From Lacisediminihabitans sp040549525 (GTDB lineage: Bacteria; Actinomycetota; Actinomycetes; Actinomycetales; Microbacteriaceae), in contig NZ_JBEPTM010000007.1 in NCBI RefSeq assembly GCF_040549525.1, positions 124,001 through 188,000 on the forward strand: DNA of 64,000 bases. The letters run 5' to 3'. Made by a program: the position numbers and the translations under genes. Each line of letters starts with the position of its first letter. Within the stretch, counting starts at the first letter, position 1. The notes under the pieces were generated by a model, which worked only from the letters and a program-made list of their open reading frames with translations, made no database searches and was not told the DNA's origin. Positions 52,781 through 61,744 of this stretch are shown here, piece by piece.

Positions 52781-52881
52781 CCGCTGGTTTGCGAAAAGCT
52801 TGTCCCGCACAGCATCTATTGAGGTCCACTGAGGTACGTTTTTGGCTGGTGCCGTGTTCGCGGCATGCGGGGAAAGGTCTC

Positions 52882-54147
52882 ATGGGTCGTCGAAGCGCCG
52901 AAACCGGCACGAGTTCATCGCGCGCGCTCGCGCCCATCCGGCACGGCCGGCTGCACCGCTCACACCCCATCGCCTCGATCGCCAAAGTCCTCGCCGCTGT
53001 CGTCGCGGTCGTGGCCGTCAGCGGCACCGCCGTTGGCGCGTTCGCCGTCTACGGCACCGTCTCGAACATCAAGCCGGGCATCCACCTCACGCATGCCCTC
53101 GGTGCCAAACCCGTGCCACAGGCGCCGTCCGTCGGGCCGATCGATGGCGAAGTCAACATGCTGCTCGCCGGCACCGACACCCGAACGGGCCAGGCCGGCT
53201 ACCAGACCAAGGCGCAGCTCGCCGGAAGCTCTGGCATCGGCAACAACGACGTCACGATGCTCCTTCACGTCTCCGCCGATCACACGAGCGCAACAGTCGT
53301 GAGCTTCCCGCGCGACATGGTGAACATCCCTCTCTGCGGCCGCAGCACCTCCCCGGCCATGTTCAACTCGACGCTGTCCCATGGCCTCTCCTGCACCGTG
53401 CAGACCGTCGAGAAGATGACCGGCCTGTCGATCCCCTACGCCGGCGTCATCACCTTCGACGGCGTCACAGGCATGTCCAACGCGGTCGGCGGCGTCACCG
53501 TGTGCCTCGCGACGCCGGTGAAGGACCCCTACACCGACCCGCAGCTCAATCTGCCGGCCGGTCAGCAGAGCCTGGTGGGTGCCGAAGCCCTCTCCTTCCT
53601 GCGGAGCCGGCACGGCGTCGGCGACGGCAGCGACCTCGGGCGCATCAGCAACCAACAGGTCTTCCTCTCGGCCCTCACGCGCAAGATCACCAGCGACGGC
53701 GTGCTCAGCAACCCGGTCACGCTCTACAAGCTGGCGAACGCGGCCCTGTCCAACGTGCAGCTCTCTGATACCCTCACCAACCCGACAACGCTGATGTCGA
53801 TCGCGCTGACTCTCAAGGGCATCGATCTCAGCAAGATCGTCTTCGTGCAGTACCCCACCGGAGCGGACCCCGCCAACCCCAACCGGGTCGTCCCTCTCGT
53901 GACCCCCGGCGCCGCCCTCGCCGCGGCGCTGAAATCGGACCAGCCGATCACGCTCACCGGAAAACTCGGTCGCGCTGCGATCGCCGACCCGACCGCGCCC
54001 GTGGCGGCCAGTCCCGCGCCGACCGCATCCACCGACCCCTCGGCGAGTGCGACCCCGGCTCCGAGTTCGATCGCCCTGCCGTCGACGATCTCCGGCCAGA
54101 GTGCAGACCAGACCACCTGCACCCAGGGCTTCACGAACAGGAAATAG
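52882..54147 (+). CDS. LytR-CpsA-Psr family wall-polymer ligase
   Basis: The 421-residue protein has a basic cytoplasmic start, one membrane helix (about 39-63: VLAAVVAVVAVSGTAVGAF) and an extracytoplasmic LCP domain. Motifs include LLAGTDTR, SFPRDMVNI (Arg/Asp) and RSRHGVGDGSDLGRISNQQ. LCP proteins attach teichoic acid, arabinogalactan or similar polymers to peptidoglycan. A Ser/Pro-rich C-terminal tail follows. The start at 52882 follows GAAAGG; the longer frame is not supported. Confidence 0.93.
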   Translation: MGRRSAETGTSSSRALAPIRHGRLHRSHPIASIAKVLAAVVAVVAVSGTAVGAFAVYGTVSNIKPGIHLTHALGAKPVPQAPSVGPIDGEVNMLLAGTDTRTGQAGYQTKAQLAGSSGIGNNDVTMLLHVSADHTSATVVSFPRDMVNIPLCGRSTSPAMFNSTLSHGLSCTVQTVEKMTGLSIPYAGVITFDGVTGMSNAVGGVTVCLATPVKDPYTDPQLNLPAGQQSLVGAEALSFLRSRHGVGDGSDLGRISNQQVFLSALTRKITSDGVLSNPVTLYKLANAALSNVQLSDTLTNPTTLMSIALTLKGIDLSKIVFVQYPTGADPANPNRVVPLVTPGAALAAALKSDQPITLTGKLGRAAIADPTAPVAASPAPTASTDPSASATPAPSSIALPSTISGQSADQTTCTQGFTNRK

Positions 54148-54153
54148 CTCGAC

Positions 54154-55059
54154 TCAGCTGTCCCAGGCCTGCACGAAGTGCGTGTAGTTGTCGGCGACCC
54201 GCTGCACGAGTTGCGACTCGGACGCCGTACCGGCCAGATGATCCGCCAGTGGCTTCTCCCAGATGCTCCGGCCGATCGCGAAGCCCCGGAACCCCTCGAC
54301 GGCGGATGCCACGCCGAGCCAGTGATCGAGCCGCGGCTGCGAGGCGTCCCTCCCCAGCACGATGCAGCTCACGCCAGAGCGGCCGTCGCGCTGTGCCGCC
54401 GCGACGACAGCGCGGGCGTCCTGCTCCGTCTCCAGCCCCTCGATCTTCCAGATCTGCGGCTCGATCCCCTCCGCCTGCATCTCTTCGATCACCTGAACCG
54501 TCAGACCGGCGCGAACTTCGCGGTCATAGCGGAGGGCATCCGATCCCACCGATTCGAGTTGCGCCGGTGTGGCGGGAACCAGGAGTTCGATCATGAAGGT
54601 GCGTCCGGCCGCCCGGAGGGCATTCGACACCGTGATGAGACGGTCGAACTGCAGCACGCGATTGAAGGATGCCTGCGGGTTGTCACGCACCAGCACCTTC
54701 ACCTGGCCCGGGGCGAACTGGTGCACGTGTCGCAGCCACTCCGAGTCTCCGAAGGTGCCGTATTCGAGCATGAAGAGCGGCTCCCCGCTGCGCTCGATGG
54801 GCATGGCCAGGTCGATGCCGGCCTCCTTCGCCCGGACGGCCACGGCCGTTCCGTACCGCTCATCGACGAGGACGCCGACGCGAGAGGCATCCACCCCGCC
54901 CTCGATCGCTTTCAGTAAGCCATCGAAGATGAGCGCCTTGTGGGCGGAGATCCTGGTGATCTGCTCCCTCGTGGGAGCGTCGTCGATGCCGTAGAGATCG
55001 CGCAGCAGGGAATCGCGATGGTCCATCGCGAGGATGAGCAGGTCCGAAGTCGAAGTCAC
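54154..55059 (-). CDS. DUF2090 class I aldolase-like protein
   Basis: The 301-residue TIM-barrel protein has the DUF2090 pattern also found as the C-terminal half of IolC, starting LILAMDHRDSL and with LVDERYG and WKIEGLET (a likely Schiff-base Lys). It probably cleaves or forms a phosphorylated ketose or related sugar acid, but the substrate is unknown. No inositol genes are adjacent. It starts at GTG 55059, 7 bases after TACCGT. It is convergent with the LCP gene. Confidence 0.82.
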   Translation of the reverse strand: MTSTSDLLILAMDHRDSLLRDLYGIDDAPTREQITRISAHKALIFDGLLKAIEGGVDASRVGVLVDERYGTAVAVRAKEAGIDLAMPIERSGEPLFMLEYGTFGDSEWLRHVHQFAPGQVKVLVRDNPQASFNRVLQFDRLITVSNALRAAGRTFMIELLVPATPAQLESVGSDALRYDREVRAGLTVQVIEEMQAEGIEPQIWKIEGLETEQDARAVVAAAQRDGRSGVSCIVLGRDASQPRLDHWLGVASAVEGFRGFAIGRSIWEKPLADHLAGTASESQLVQRVADNYTHFVQAWDS

Positions 55060-55066
55060 GATGTTG

Positions 55067-55072
55067 ACGGTA
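55067..55072 (-). promoter_or_regulatory. -10 element TACCGT, leaderless GTG start
   Basis: TACCGT on the minus strand ends 7 bases before the GTG of the DUF2090 gene. Confidence 0.5.
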
Positions 55073-55108
55073 CTCCGCCGAGAGCCGGCTTGAGTGCACG
55101 GCTCTCGG

Positions 55109-55597
55109 TCAGCGAGTGGGTACGACGAGCACCGGGCAGGTCGCGAGCTGCACGCAATGGCTGCTGACCGATCCGAGCAGCAGGCCGGCGAACCCGCCGA
55201 GTCCTCGCGGGCCGACCACCAGCATGAGGGCGGGCGCGGCCAACTGGGTGAGCAGCTGCGCCGGTTGCGCCAGCGCGGCGCGCACGAGCAGGGTCACCTC
55301 CGGGTGGCGCGCTGCGATGGTCGCCGTGTCGGCGACCAGCATCTTCCTCACCGTCTCCGTCACCTCGTCGAAAGAAGCGACATAGCCGTGGTTGTACAGC
55401 GCGCCGTGAGGAGCCGTATCGATGCTCCAGGTGCGCACCACCACGATCTCGACTCCGAGTTTGGCGGCGAAGTCGAAGGCGACCGTGAGGGCATGGTCGG
55501 AGTCCTTCGATCCGTCGTGGCCGACGACGATGCTTCCGGCGGGAACGGTGAAGACCGGTGCCGCGGCAGCGGTCGGGGCGGGGCTGGTGTCACTCAT
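55109..55597 (-). CDS. Universal stress protein
   Basis: The 162-residue UspA-fold protein has SIVVGHDGSKDSDHALTVA and a C-terminal ATP-binding GPRGLGGFAGLLLGSVS (G-x2-G-x9-G(S/T)). It probably binds ATP and has a role in stress or persistence. It follows the P-type ATPase gene with an 8-base overlap, so the two are co-translated. AGGAGCAC precedes the ATG. Confidence 0.92.
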   Translation of the reverse strand: MSDTSPAPTAAAAPVFTVPAGSIVVGHDGSKDSDHALTVAFDFAAKLGVEIVVVRTWSIDTAPHGALYNHGYVASFDEVTETVRKMLVADTATIAARHPEVTLLVRAALAQPAQLLTQLAAPALMLVVGPRGLGGFAGLLLGSVSSHCVQLATCPVLVVPTR

Positions 55598-57518
55598 GGC
55601 TGTGCTCCTTCTGTGGGGTGGGGATGACGAGAGCCGGTTGGGCCAGGTCTGTGTGTTCTTTCGGTCGGATCGCCCGCAGGGCGTTGAGAATGGTCGCGAG
55701 ATCCACGACCTCCTGGATTCCCGCGCCGAGGGTCGCCGGGATCACGCCGAAGGCGGCGATCAGCATGAGTCCGATGCTCAGCGCGATGCCCAGCCAGATG
55801 CTCTGCAGGGCTATGCGCACGGTGTCCTGGCCGATCCTCACGGCGAGGGCGACCACCGAGATGTCGTCGATCAGGATCACGGCCGCAGCGGACTCGCTCG
55901 CGGCAGTCGCGCCGCGCGCTCCCATCGCGATTCCGACATCCGCCGCGGCGAGCACGGGCGCGTCGTTGACACCATCCCCGATCATGAGCACCGGCCGCGC
56001 GGCGATGTCACGCACGGCGGTGACCTTGTCGATCGGCAGGCAGTCGGAGGTGAATCGGGAGATGCCGACCGCGGAGGCCACGTGGGTCGCAGTGCTGTTC
56101 GCGTCTCCGGTGAGCATCACGGTCTCGTGCACGCCGAGCATTCCCAGCTGCTGGATGGTGGAGCGCGCGTTGTCGCGCACGGGGTCGCTGGCGACCACCA
56201 CGCCGGCGAAACGACCGCCGATCGTGACATAGATCGCCAGCTCCCCCGCAGCCAGATCCACGGCTTCGACGCCGGGTGCCGCAGCGGCGGCGAAGGCGAG
56301 TGTTCCGATCTCGATTCGCTGACCGTCGATCGTGGCGGAGACGCCCTGGGCGGCCACCTCCACGGCATTCTCGGCGGGGGGCAGCACCAGTCCTCGATCC
56401 GCTGCCGATGCCACGAGGGACGCCGCGAGCACGTGGGAAGAGAATCGTTCGGCGGACGCCACCCTGGCGAGCAGTTGCGTTTCGTTCCAGGGTTCGCGCG
56501 GCAGGATCCGGGTGACGGTGGGCGCACCGATCGTCAGAGTACCGGTCTTGTCGAACACGGCGGTGCGCACCCGGGCGAGGGTCTCGAGCACTCCGCCGCC
56601 CTTCACGATGATCCCATGGTGCGCGGCCCGGCTCATGCCCCCCATGAACGCCACCGGTGCGGCCAGCACGAGCGGGCACGGAGTGGCGAGCACGAGCACC
56701 TCTGCGAAGCGCACCGGGTCGCCGGAGGCGATCCAGGCCACCGCGCCGATGAGCAGAGAGATGGCGGTGAAGGGGATGGCGTAGCGATCGGCCAGGCGCA
56801 CCACCGGCGCCCGATTGCTGGAGGCCGCTTCGACCAGCGCCACGATCGCCTGGAACTGGCTGTCGCGGGCCAGAGCGGTCGCCACGATGGTCGTCGCCGT
56901 CACCCCGTTCACCGAGCCGCTCAACACCGTCTCCCCCGCGAGCCGGGTCACCGGCAGACTCTCCCCGGTGAGCGAGGATTCATCGAAGGCCGCGCTGGCA
57001 GACACCAGCTGTCCGTCGACGGGAACCACCTCGCCGGAGCGCACGAGGATCAGGTCGCCGATGACCACGTCCCCCGCGGGGATGTCGTCGATGTCATCGG
57101 AATCGGCCCGGGTGCGGTGCGCGACCTGCGGCTCCCGGTCGAGCAGCGCATCCAGCTCGCGACGCGCCCGGCCCTGGGCGAAGTCCTCGAGGGCTTTGCC
57201 CCCCGACACCATCAGCACGATGATGATGCTCGCGAAGAATTCTCCGACCAGCACGGTAGCCACGATCGCCACGATCGCCAGGATGTCGATGCCGACGATT
57301 CCCTTGCGCAGTTGCTTCCCCATCGCGACGGCCTCGATGCCGGCGACCACGATCGCGAAGATGCTGAACAGCCAGCGGGTGATGTCCACCTCACCGAAGA
57401 CCCAGAAGATCATGCCGACGACACCGACGAGAACGGTGAGTGAGACGATCGGATAGCGGCGGCCGAAACCGAGCACGGCACGAAGCGGATTCCTCGGTCG
57501 ATCCGGGTGTCGCGGCAC
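55590..57518 (-). CDS. P1B-like P-type ATPase without metal-binding domain
   Basis: The 642-residue membrane ATPase has TGES (184-187), CPL in ATPCPLVLA (281-283), phosphorylation motif DKTGT (323-327), SSHVLA region and GDGVNDAP. The membrane-embedded CPC/CPH of heavy-metal pumps is CPL here, and no N-terminal metal-binding domain exists, so the ion is uncertain. Eight membrane helices are expected. GTG at 57518 follows GAGGA. It is coupled to a universal stress protein and divergent from a kinase gene. Confidence 0.9.
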   Translation of the reverse strand: MPRHPDRPRNPLRAVLGFGRRYPIVSLTVLVGVVGMIFWVFGEVDITRWLFSIFAIVVAGIEAVAMGKQLRKGIVGIDILAIVAIVATVLVGEFFASIIIVLMVSGGKALEDFAQGRARRELDALLDREPQVAHRTRADSDDIDDIPAGDVVIGDLILVRSGEVVPVDGQLVSASAAFDESSLTGESLPVTRLAGETVLSGSVNGVTATTIVATALARDSQFQAIVALVEAASSNRAPVVRLADRYAIPFTAISLLIGAVAWIASGDPVRFAEVLVLATPCPLVLAAPVAFMGGMSRAAHHGIIVKGGGVLETLARVRTAVFDKTGTLTIGAPTVTRILPREPWNETQLLARVASAERFSSHVLAASLVASAADRGLVLPPAENAVEVAAQGVSATIDGQRIEIGTLAFAAAAAPGVEAVDLAAGELAIYVTIGGRFAGVVVASDPVRDNARSTIQQLGMLGVHETVMLTGDANSTATHVASAVGISRFTSDCLPIDKVTAVRDIAARPVLMIGDGVNDAPVLAAADVGIAMGARGATAASESAAAVILIDDISVVALAVRIGQDTVRIALQSIWLGIALSIGLMLIAAFGVIPATLGAGIQEVVDLATILNALRAIRPKEHTDLAQPALVIPTPQKEHSHE

Positions 57519-57685
57519 TATCGATCCTCTCGTCGGCTCCCAGCCTCCCGCGCGCCGGCTCCGCCAACCGGGCCGAAGGTCCCGTCCATCGGTGCTGTGG
57601 GGAAAATGGAGCCGTTGTCAACCCCTCCCGATCGCCGACGCACGGACGCACGGCGTCAATACACTGGGAAAGGAGAGTGGGTTTC

Positions 57686-59113
57686 ATGGCGGTTCCAACA
57701 GCAGGGAACATGGCGGGCCGGCTGCTCGGGGCACGCTATCGCGTCGAATCCACCATCGGATTCGGCGGCATGGCCACGGTCTACCGGGCGACCGACGAGG
57801 TGCTCGGTCGCGCCGTCGCGGTGAAGCTGTTCGATTCGAACACTCTCGATCCGGCTCGGCAGGAGAGCGAACTCGCCGTGCTGGCGAGCCTCGACCACCA
57901 CGGAGTGGTCAACCTCTACGACGCCGGTCTCGACACCGACGATTCCGGCCGCACCCGCCGCTACCTGATCATGGCGCTCGTCACCGGGCAGAATCTCCAC
58001 GAGCGGATCCAGGTCTCCCCCATCGCCTCCCGGCACATCGCCGAGATCGGCTACGACATGGCGGAGGCGCTCGAATACATCCACGCCCGCAATGTGCTTC
58101 ATCGGGACATCAAACCGTCCAACATCCTCCTCGTCGACTACGGCGATGACGCGCCTCGGGCGCGGGCGAAGTTGACCGACTTCGGGATCGCCCTCTCCGA
58201 CGACATCGAGCGGATGACAGCCGAGGGAGAGACCACGGGCACCGCGGCGTACCTCAGCCCCGAGCAGGTCACCGGCACGCCCCTCACCGCCGCGAGTGAC
58301 GTGTACTCGCTCGGTCTGGTACTCCTGCAGAGCTTCACCCGCGCCATCGAGTTTCCCGGATCGATGGTGGAATCGGCGATGGCCCGGCTCTCCCGCGACC
58401 CGGCCATCCCGGAATTCCTGCCCGACCACTGGCGTGACCTGCTCTCCGCGATGACGGCGCGGGACCCCGCACAGCGGCCGCAAGGGCGTGAGCTCGTCTC
58501 CCTGCTGCGCCAGACGATCATCGCCGACAGCGCGCGCCACAAGGATGCCGAGTCCGATATCTTCTCCCCCGGCGAGCCGCACTCCTCGACCGGTCGCGCC
58601 GCGATCCTCGACACGATCCCGGATGAGGCCCTCCATCGCGTGACGGCCATGGCGGCGCGCCTGTTCTCCGCCCCGATCTCGATAGTGAGCGTCGTGGACC
58701 ACGACCGCACCTGGTTCCGGTCGCACTACGGACCGGAGGTCGAACAGATCGCGCGAGCCGTCGACCTGCGGACCGCGACGATCCCGCATGCCGAACCGGT
58801 GATCATCGAAGACGGCCAGAAGGATCCGCGGTCGCAGGACAGTCACCTTGTCACCGGGGCACTCGGCCTTCGTTTCTATGTGGGGGTGCCCCTGAAGCGC
58901 TCCGACGGGCAGACCATCGGCACCCTGTCCGTGCTTGACTTCGTGCCGCGCTCCGCCTCGGATGCCGAGGTCGCGAATCTCCAAGACCTCGCGGCTCTCG
59001 TCGTGGCCCAGCTGGAAACCCGCCATGAGGGTCTTCGCACCGTCGAGATGACCGGACCGATGATGGCCGTGGCGCCGCAACCCGAAGGACCGTCGGCGAT
59101 CCGACAGGCCTGA
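57686..59113 (+). CDS. Serine/threonine protein kinase with C-terminal GAF domain
   Basis: The 475-residue protein has a Hanks-type kinase domain (about 15-285) with IGFGGMATVY, Lys47 in VAVKLF, HRDIKPSN and DFG. A GAF-like domain (about 300-455, with IPHAEPVIIED and LGLRFYVGVPL) follows directly. There is no membrane helix or PASTA domain, so it is a cytoplasmic kinase that may sense a small molecule via GAF. The ATG at 57686 has GGAAAGGAG upstream; TACACT at 57660-57665 may be its -10. Confidence 0.92.
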   Translation: MAVPTAGNMAGRLLGARYRVESTIGFGGMATVYRATDEVLGRAVAVKLFDSNTLDPARQESELAVLASLDHHGVVNLYDAGLDTDDSGRTRRYLIMALVTGQNLHERIQVSPIASRHIAEIGYDMAEALEYIHARNVLHRDIKPSNILLVDYGDDAPRARAKLTDFGIALSDDIERMTAEGETTGTAAYLSPEQVTGTPLTAASDVYSLGLVLLQSFTRAIEFPGSMVESAMARLSRDPAIPEFLPDHWRDLLSAMTARDPAQRPQGRELVSLLRQTIIADSARHKDAESDIFSPGEPHSSTGRAAILDTIPDEALHRVTAMAARLFSAPISIVSVVDHDRTWFRSHYGPEVEQIARAVDLRTATIPHAEPVIIEDGQKDPRSQDSHLVTGALGLRFYVGVPLKRSDGQTIGTLSVLDFVPRSASDAEVANLQDLAALVVAQLETRHEGLRTVEMTGPMMAVAPQPEGPSAIRQA

Positions 59114-59116
59114 GGC

Positions 59117-59545
59117 TTAGAGCCCCGCCTGGTCGAGGGCCGACTGCAGGGAGAGCAGGTACGCGTCGGTCGTGTAGGTCGCGCCGCCGACGCTCGCGAC
59201 TTTCGCCGACTGGGATTTCAGCACCTCCGCGCGCAGGATCGGAGCGGCCCGGTTGCTCAACTGCACCGAGCGACCTCCCCTGTCGGTGAGGTGCACGGGC
59301 ACGACATCGGTGATCTTGCCCCCGGCGACCACGATCTTCACCTGCACGCTGCCGTAGCGGGTGTTCTCGGAGGCACCGGTGAAGCTGCCACTGGATGCCG
59401 CGCTCGCAGCGGGCTTCGCCGTGGCGCTCGCGCCAGCCCCCGATGGGCCTCCGTTCGATGCGTCGATGGAGCTCCCCACCTGCCAGGCGATGGCGAGGAT
59501 GGCGGCGGAGCCCACGGCCCCGACCACTGTTGCGCGCGCCCTCAC
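59117..59545 (-). CDS. FMN-binding domain protein, membrane anchored
   Basis: The 142-residue protein has one N-terminal membrane helix (about 6-26, VVGAVGSAAILAIAW), an Ala/Ser/Gly linker and a small FMN-binding domain with GGATYTT, in which a Thr can hold FMN covalently. It sits outside the membrane. GTG at 59545 overlaps the stop of the ferric reductase gene (GTGA), so the pair may pass electrons to the outside. Confidence 0.85.
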   Translation of the reverse strand: MRARATVVGAVGSAAILAIAWQVGSSIDASNGGPSGAGASATAKPAASAASSGSFTGASENTRYGSVQVKIVVAGGKITDVVPVHLTDRGGRSVQLSNRAAPILRAEVLKSQSAKVASVGGATYTTDAYLLSLQSALDQAGL

Positions 59546-60948
59546 CAGTCGAACCGTTCGGCGTGGATCTGGTGGTCGGGGATTCCGGCGGCGCGAGCAT
59601 CCGCTTCGACGACATTGAGCCACGAGGTGGGCCCGCAGAGATACAGGTCGCTCGCCAGCAGATCGGGAAAGACCCCGAGCAGGGTGAGCCCGCGGTCGGC
59701 GTCGGCCTGGGTCATCCAGCCGGGTCCGGTGCGCGCACGCGGCCCGATCATCGTCGTGACGGCGACTCCCTTCTGTCGGGCGAGTTCCTCGATCTCGCCC
59801 CAGAGGAACGTGTCATCGATGGTGGAGGCGCGAAGCAGGATGGTGGCCTCCCCTGGCTTCAGCACCGAATCTTCGAGCATGGCCCGCACCGGGGTGATGC
59901 CGATCCCGGCGACGACGATAGCGAGCTTCGGGGCCGTGCGTCCGGCATCCGTGAAGATGCCATAGGGTCCCTCGAACCACACCCGTGTGCCGGCGGGGAC
60001 GGAACTGATGCTCCTGCTGCCCCCTCCGAGGTCGCGAACGGTGATGCGCAGCTGAGTGTCCGTCGCGACGGAAGACAGCGAGATGGGATGCGAGTGCCAC
60101 CAGGTGCCCGCCGTCCAGAACCTCCAGACGAAGAACTGGCCGCCCACCGACTCGAGGGACCGCAACCGGCGGCCGGACAGGTAGATCGATACGACGCCGG
60201 GAGCCTCCGGTTCCATCCGCTCCACCCGCAGCCGGTGACGCAGACTCGAGACCAGCGGCTCGGCGAGACGATGGGTGAGGATCGCCCCGAAGGCGAGAAT
60301 GTAGAGCGCGAGCCAGTAGACCCGCTCGAAGCTGAAGGGCGACAGTACGCTGCCGATGCTCAACTGGTGCGGAACGGATGCCAGCACCGCCGCGTAACTG
60401 AGCAGGTGCATCAGGTGCCAGGTCTCATAGCTGTACCGGCGTCGCACCAGCGCCGCCGAACTTACGATCACCACGGCGAGCAGGGCGATCGCGAGGATCG
60501 CGAGGAGCATGTCGGGGATGGCAAGCATCGGTCCGATCTCCGCGATGGGATCGAGTCCGGAACTCAGTCCGTAGCCGATGAGCAGAATGACCCCGTGACC
60601 GAGCAGGAGGAAGAAGGCGGGCTTTCCCAGCGCCCGATGCACGGCGATCGCCCGGTCGTGGCCGATCGCGTGGTCGATGAACGGCACTCGCGCGGCGAGC
60701 AGCAGCATCGCCAGAACGAGGTTGGTGCCGACGAGTCCGGTCGCGATCCCCACGCTCGTGACGGCATCCGCGACCGAACCGAATCGGGCGGTGCCCCCGG
60801 AGAAGAGGAAGAGCGCGACGGCGAAAGCTGAGGTGAGCCAGAGGGCTATGCCAAGAGCATCGCCCACGCGTGCCCGCTTCCGATAGTGGGCGGGGTGGTC
60901 GACACCGGGAGTCGATAACCGCGAACTCCGCTGTGAGTCGATCGCCAT
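59542..60948 (-). CDS. Ferric reductase-like transmembrane oxidoreductase
   Basis: The 468-residue protein has about six helices with haem-type histidines (LLLGHGVILL, ETWHLMHLL, SVPHQL). A cytoplasmic FAD domain (HPISLSS) and an NAD(P) domain (GIGITPVRAML, CGPTSWL) follow. This is the NOX/FRE layout that moves electrons from NAD(P)H across the membrane. The ATG at 60948 follows AGGAAG at 7 bases. With the FMN-binding protein it forms an extracytoplasmic reduction unit. Confidence 0.9.
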   Translation of the reverse strand: MAIDSQRSSRLSTPGVDHPAHYRKRARVGDALGIALWLTSAFAVALFLFSGGTARFGSVADAVTSVGIATGLVGTNLVLAMLLLAARVPFIDHAIGHDRAIAVHRALGKPAFFLLLGHGVILLIGYGLSSGLDPIAEIGPMLAIPDMLLAILAIALLAVVIVSSAALVRRRYSYETWHLMHLLSYAAVLASVPHQLSIGSVLSPFSFERVYWLALYILAFGAILTHRLAEPLVSSLRHRLRVERMEPEAPGVVSIYLSGRRLRSLESVGGQFFVWRFWTAGTWWHSHPISLSSVATDTQLRITVRDLGGGSRSISSVPAGTRVWFEGPYGIFTDAGRTAPKLAIVVAGIGITPVRAMLEDSVLKPGEATILLRASTIDDTFLWGEIEELARQKGVAVTTMIGPRARTGPGWMTQADADRGLTLLGVFPDLLASDLYLCGPTSWLNVVEADARAAGIPDHQIHAERFDW

Positions 60949-61133
60949 CCCTGTACTTCCTCTGTTCGAGATCACGAACCGGTGCATGATCGTGTGAGCC
61001 CCAAGCTACCCGTCGCCGATGCCATCGACGCGGGACATTGGTCCCGACACGGCGCGTTCCCTCGCGAGGTCGTGATCTCGACCCTCCCCTCGCCCGGATC
61101 GGGGCCTACACTCGTGCGGGAAGGGGTGGTGAA

Positions 61134-61430
61134 ATGATCGATCCGCAATTCAGCACTCCCCGGGGAACCTTCGGTGAGCGCGCACGCTTTCTGTTCGCCA
61201 CACCCTGGTGGAGAGCGCTCTGGCTCATCGGCGCTCTCGTCTGGGGCGTGGGATCCACCATCGTCACCTTCACCGACCCGAACCACAACCCGATTCTCGG
61301 GCCGCTGTCCGTGATCCCGATCTTCGCGCTCGCCTGGGACGTCTCGATCCGGTCGGCGCGGATTGAGAAGCGGGCCACAGCCCAGGCCGAAGCGGGCCCA
61401 CCCGCTCGGAGGCAAGGGGAACCGGACTGA
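61134..61430 (+). CDS. Small two-helix membrane protein
   Basis: The 98-residue protein has two hydrophobic segments, about 23-44 (ALWLIGALVWGVGSTIVTF) and 53-70, then a charged tail (RIEKRATAQAEAGPPARRQ). No family is recognised. The start at 61134 follows AAGGGGTGG. A TACACT -10 candidate is at 61107-61112. It is the last chromosomal gene before the element junction and ends ahead of a strong terminator. Confidence 0.65.
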   Translation: MIDPQFSTPRGTFGERARFLFATPWWRALWLIGALVWGVGSTIVTFTDPNHNPILGPLSVIPIFALAWDVSIRSARIEKRATAQAEAGPPARRQGEPD

Positions 61431-61492
61431 CGGATCGGAATGCGGTCGCGGAGCGGCCATCGTCCGAACGTCGACGGTAGATCCAAAAGGAG

Positions 61493-61524
61493 AAGCCCCG
61501 AACCAGAGGTTCGGGGCTTTTCTC
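61493..61524. terminator. Rho-independent terminator
   Basis: A 12-base stem AAGCCCCGAACC / GGTTCGGGGCTT with a 3-base loop is followed by TTCTC on the plus strand and CTCCTTTT on the minus strand. It can serve the membrane protein gene and, on the minus strand, the ancestral tRNA gene. Confidence 0.8.
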
Positions 61525-61545
61525 AATCCTGGGACAGGATTTGGG

Positions 61546-61579
61546 TGGATCCAAGGGGATTCGAACCCCTGACCCCCTG
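61546..61579 (-). other. 3' tRNA fragment, probable attachment site
   Basis: On the minus strand this holds the end of a tRNA: variable loop GGGTC, T arm AGGGG-TTCGAAT-CCCCT, acceptor strand TGGATCC and discriminator A, with no CCA. The matching 5' acceptor GGATCCA is absent upstream and the anticodon arm is disrupted, so it is not a working tRNA. If the partner were GGGTCCA it would have a G3-U70 pair, a tRNA-Ala hallmark. It marks the host side of an element integrated in a tRNA gene. Confidence 0.6.
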
Positions 61580-61744
61580 GAGCAATTTGGCGCTCCACGG
61601 CGAGGCTAACCACTAGCCGAGAAACTCGATGTATCTCGACAAAACTCCTGATGAAACAGGCAATAACCGGAACCGATTGTTGTGATCATTCGAGTATAGG
61701 AGGAGCGTCTCGGGTCGTCTAGACCCGTTTCGACGTGGCTGAAC

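Noticed and set aside
61546..61720. Intact tRNA gene at the element border
   Set aside because: No 5' acceptor strand pairs with TGGATCC at the right distance and the anticodon arm has the wrong size.
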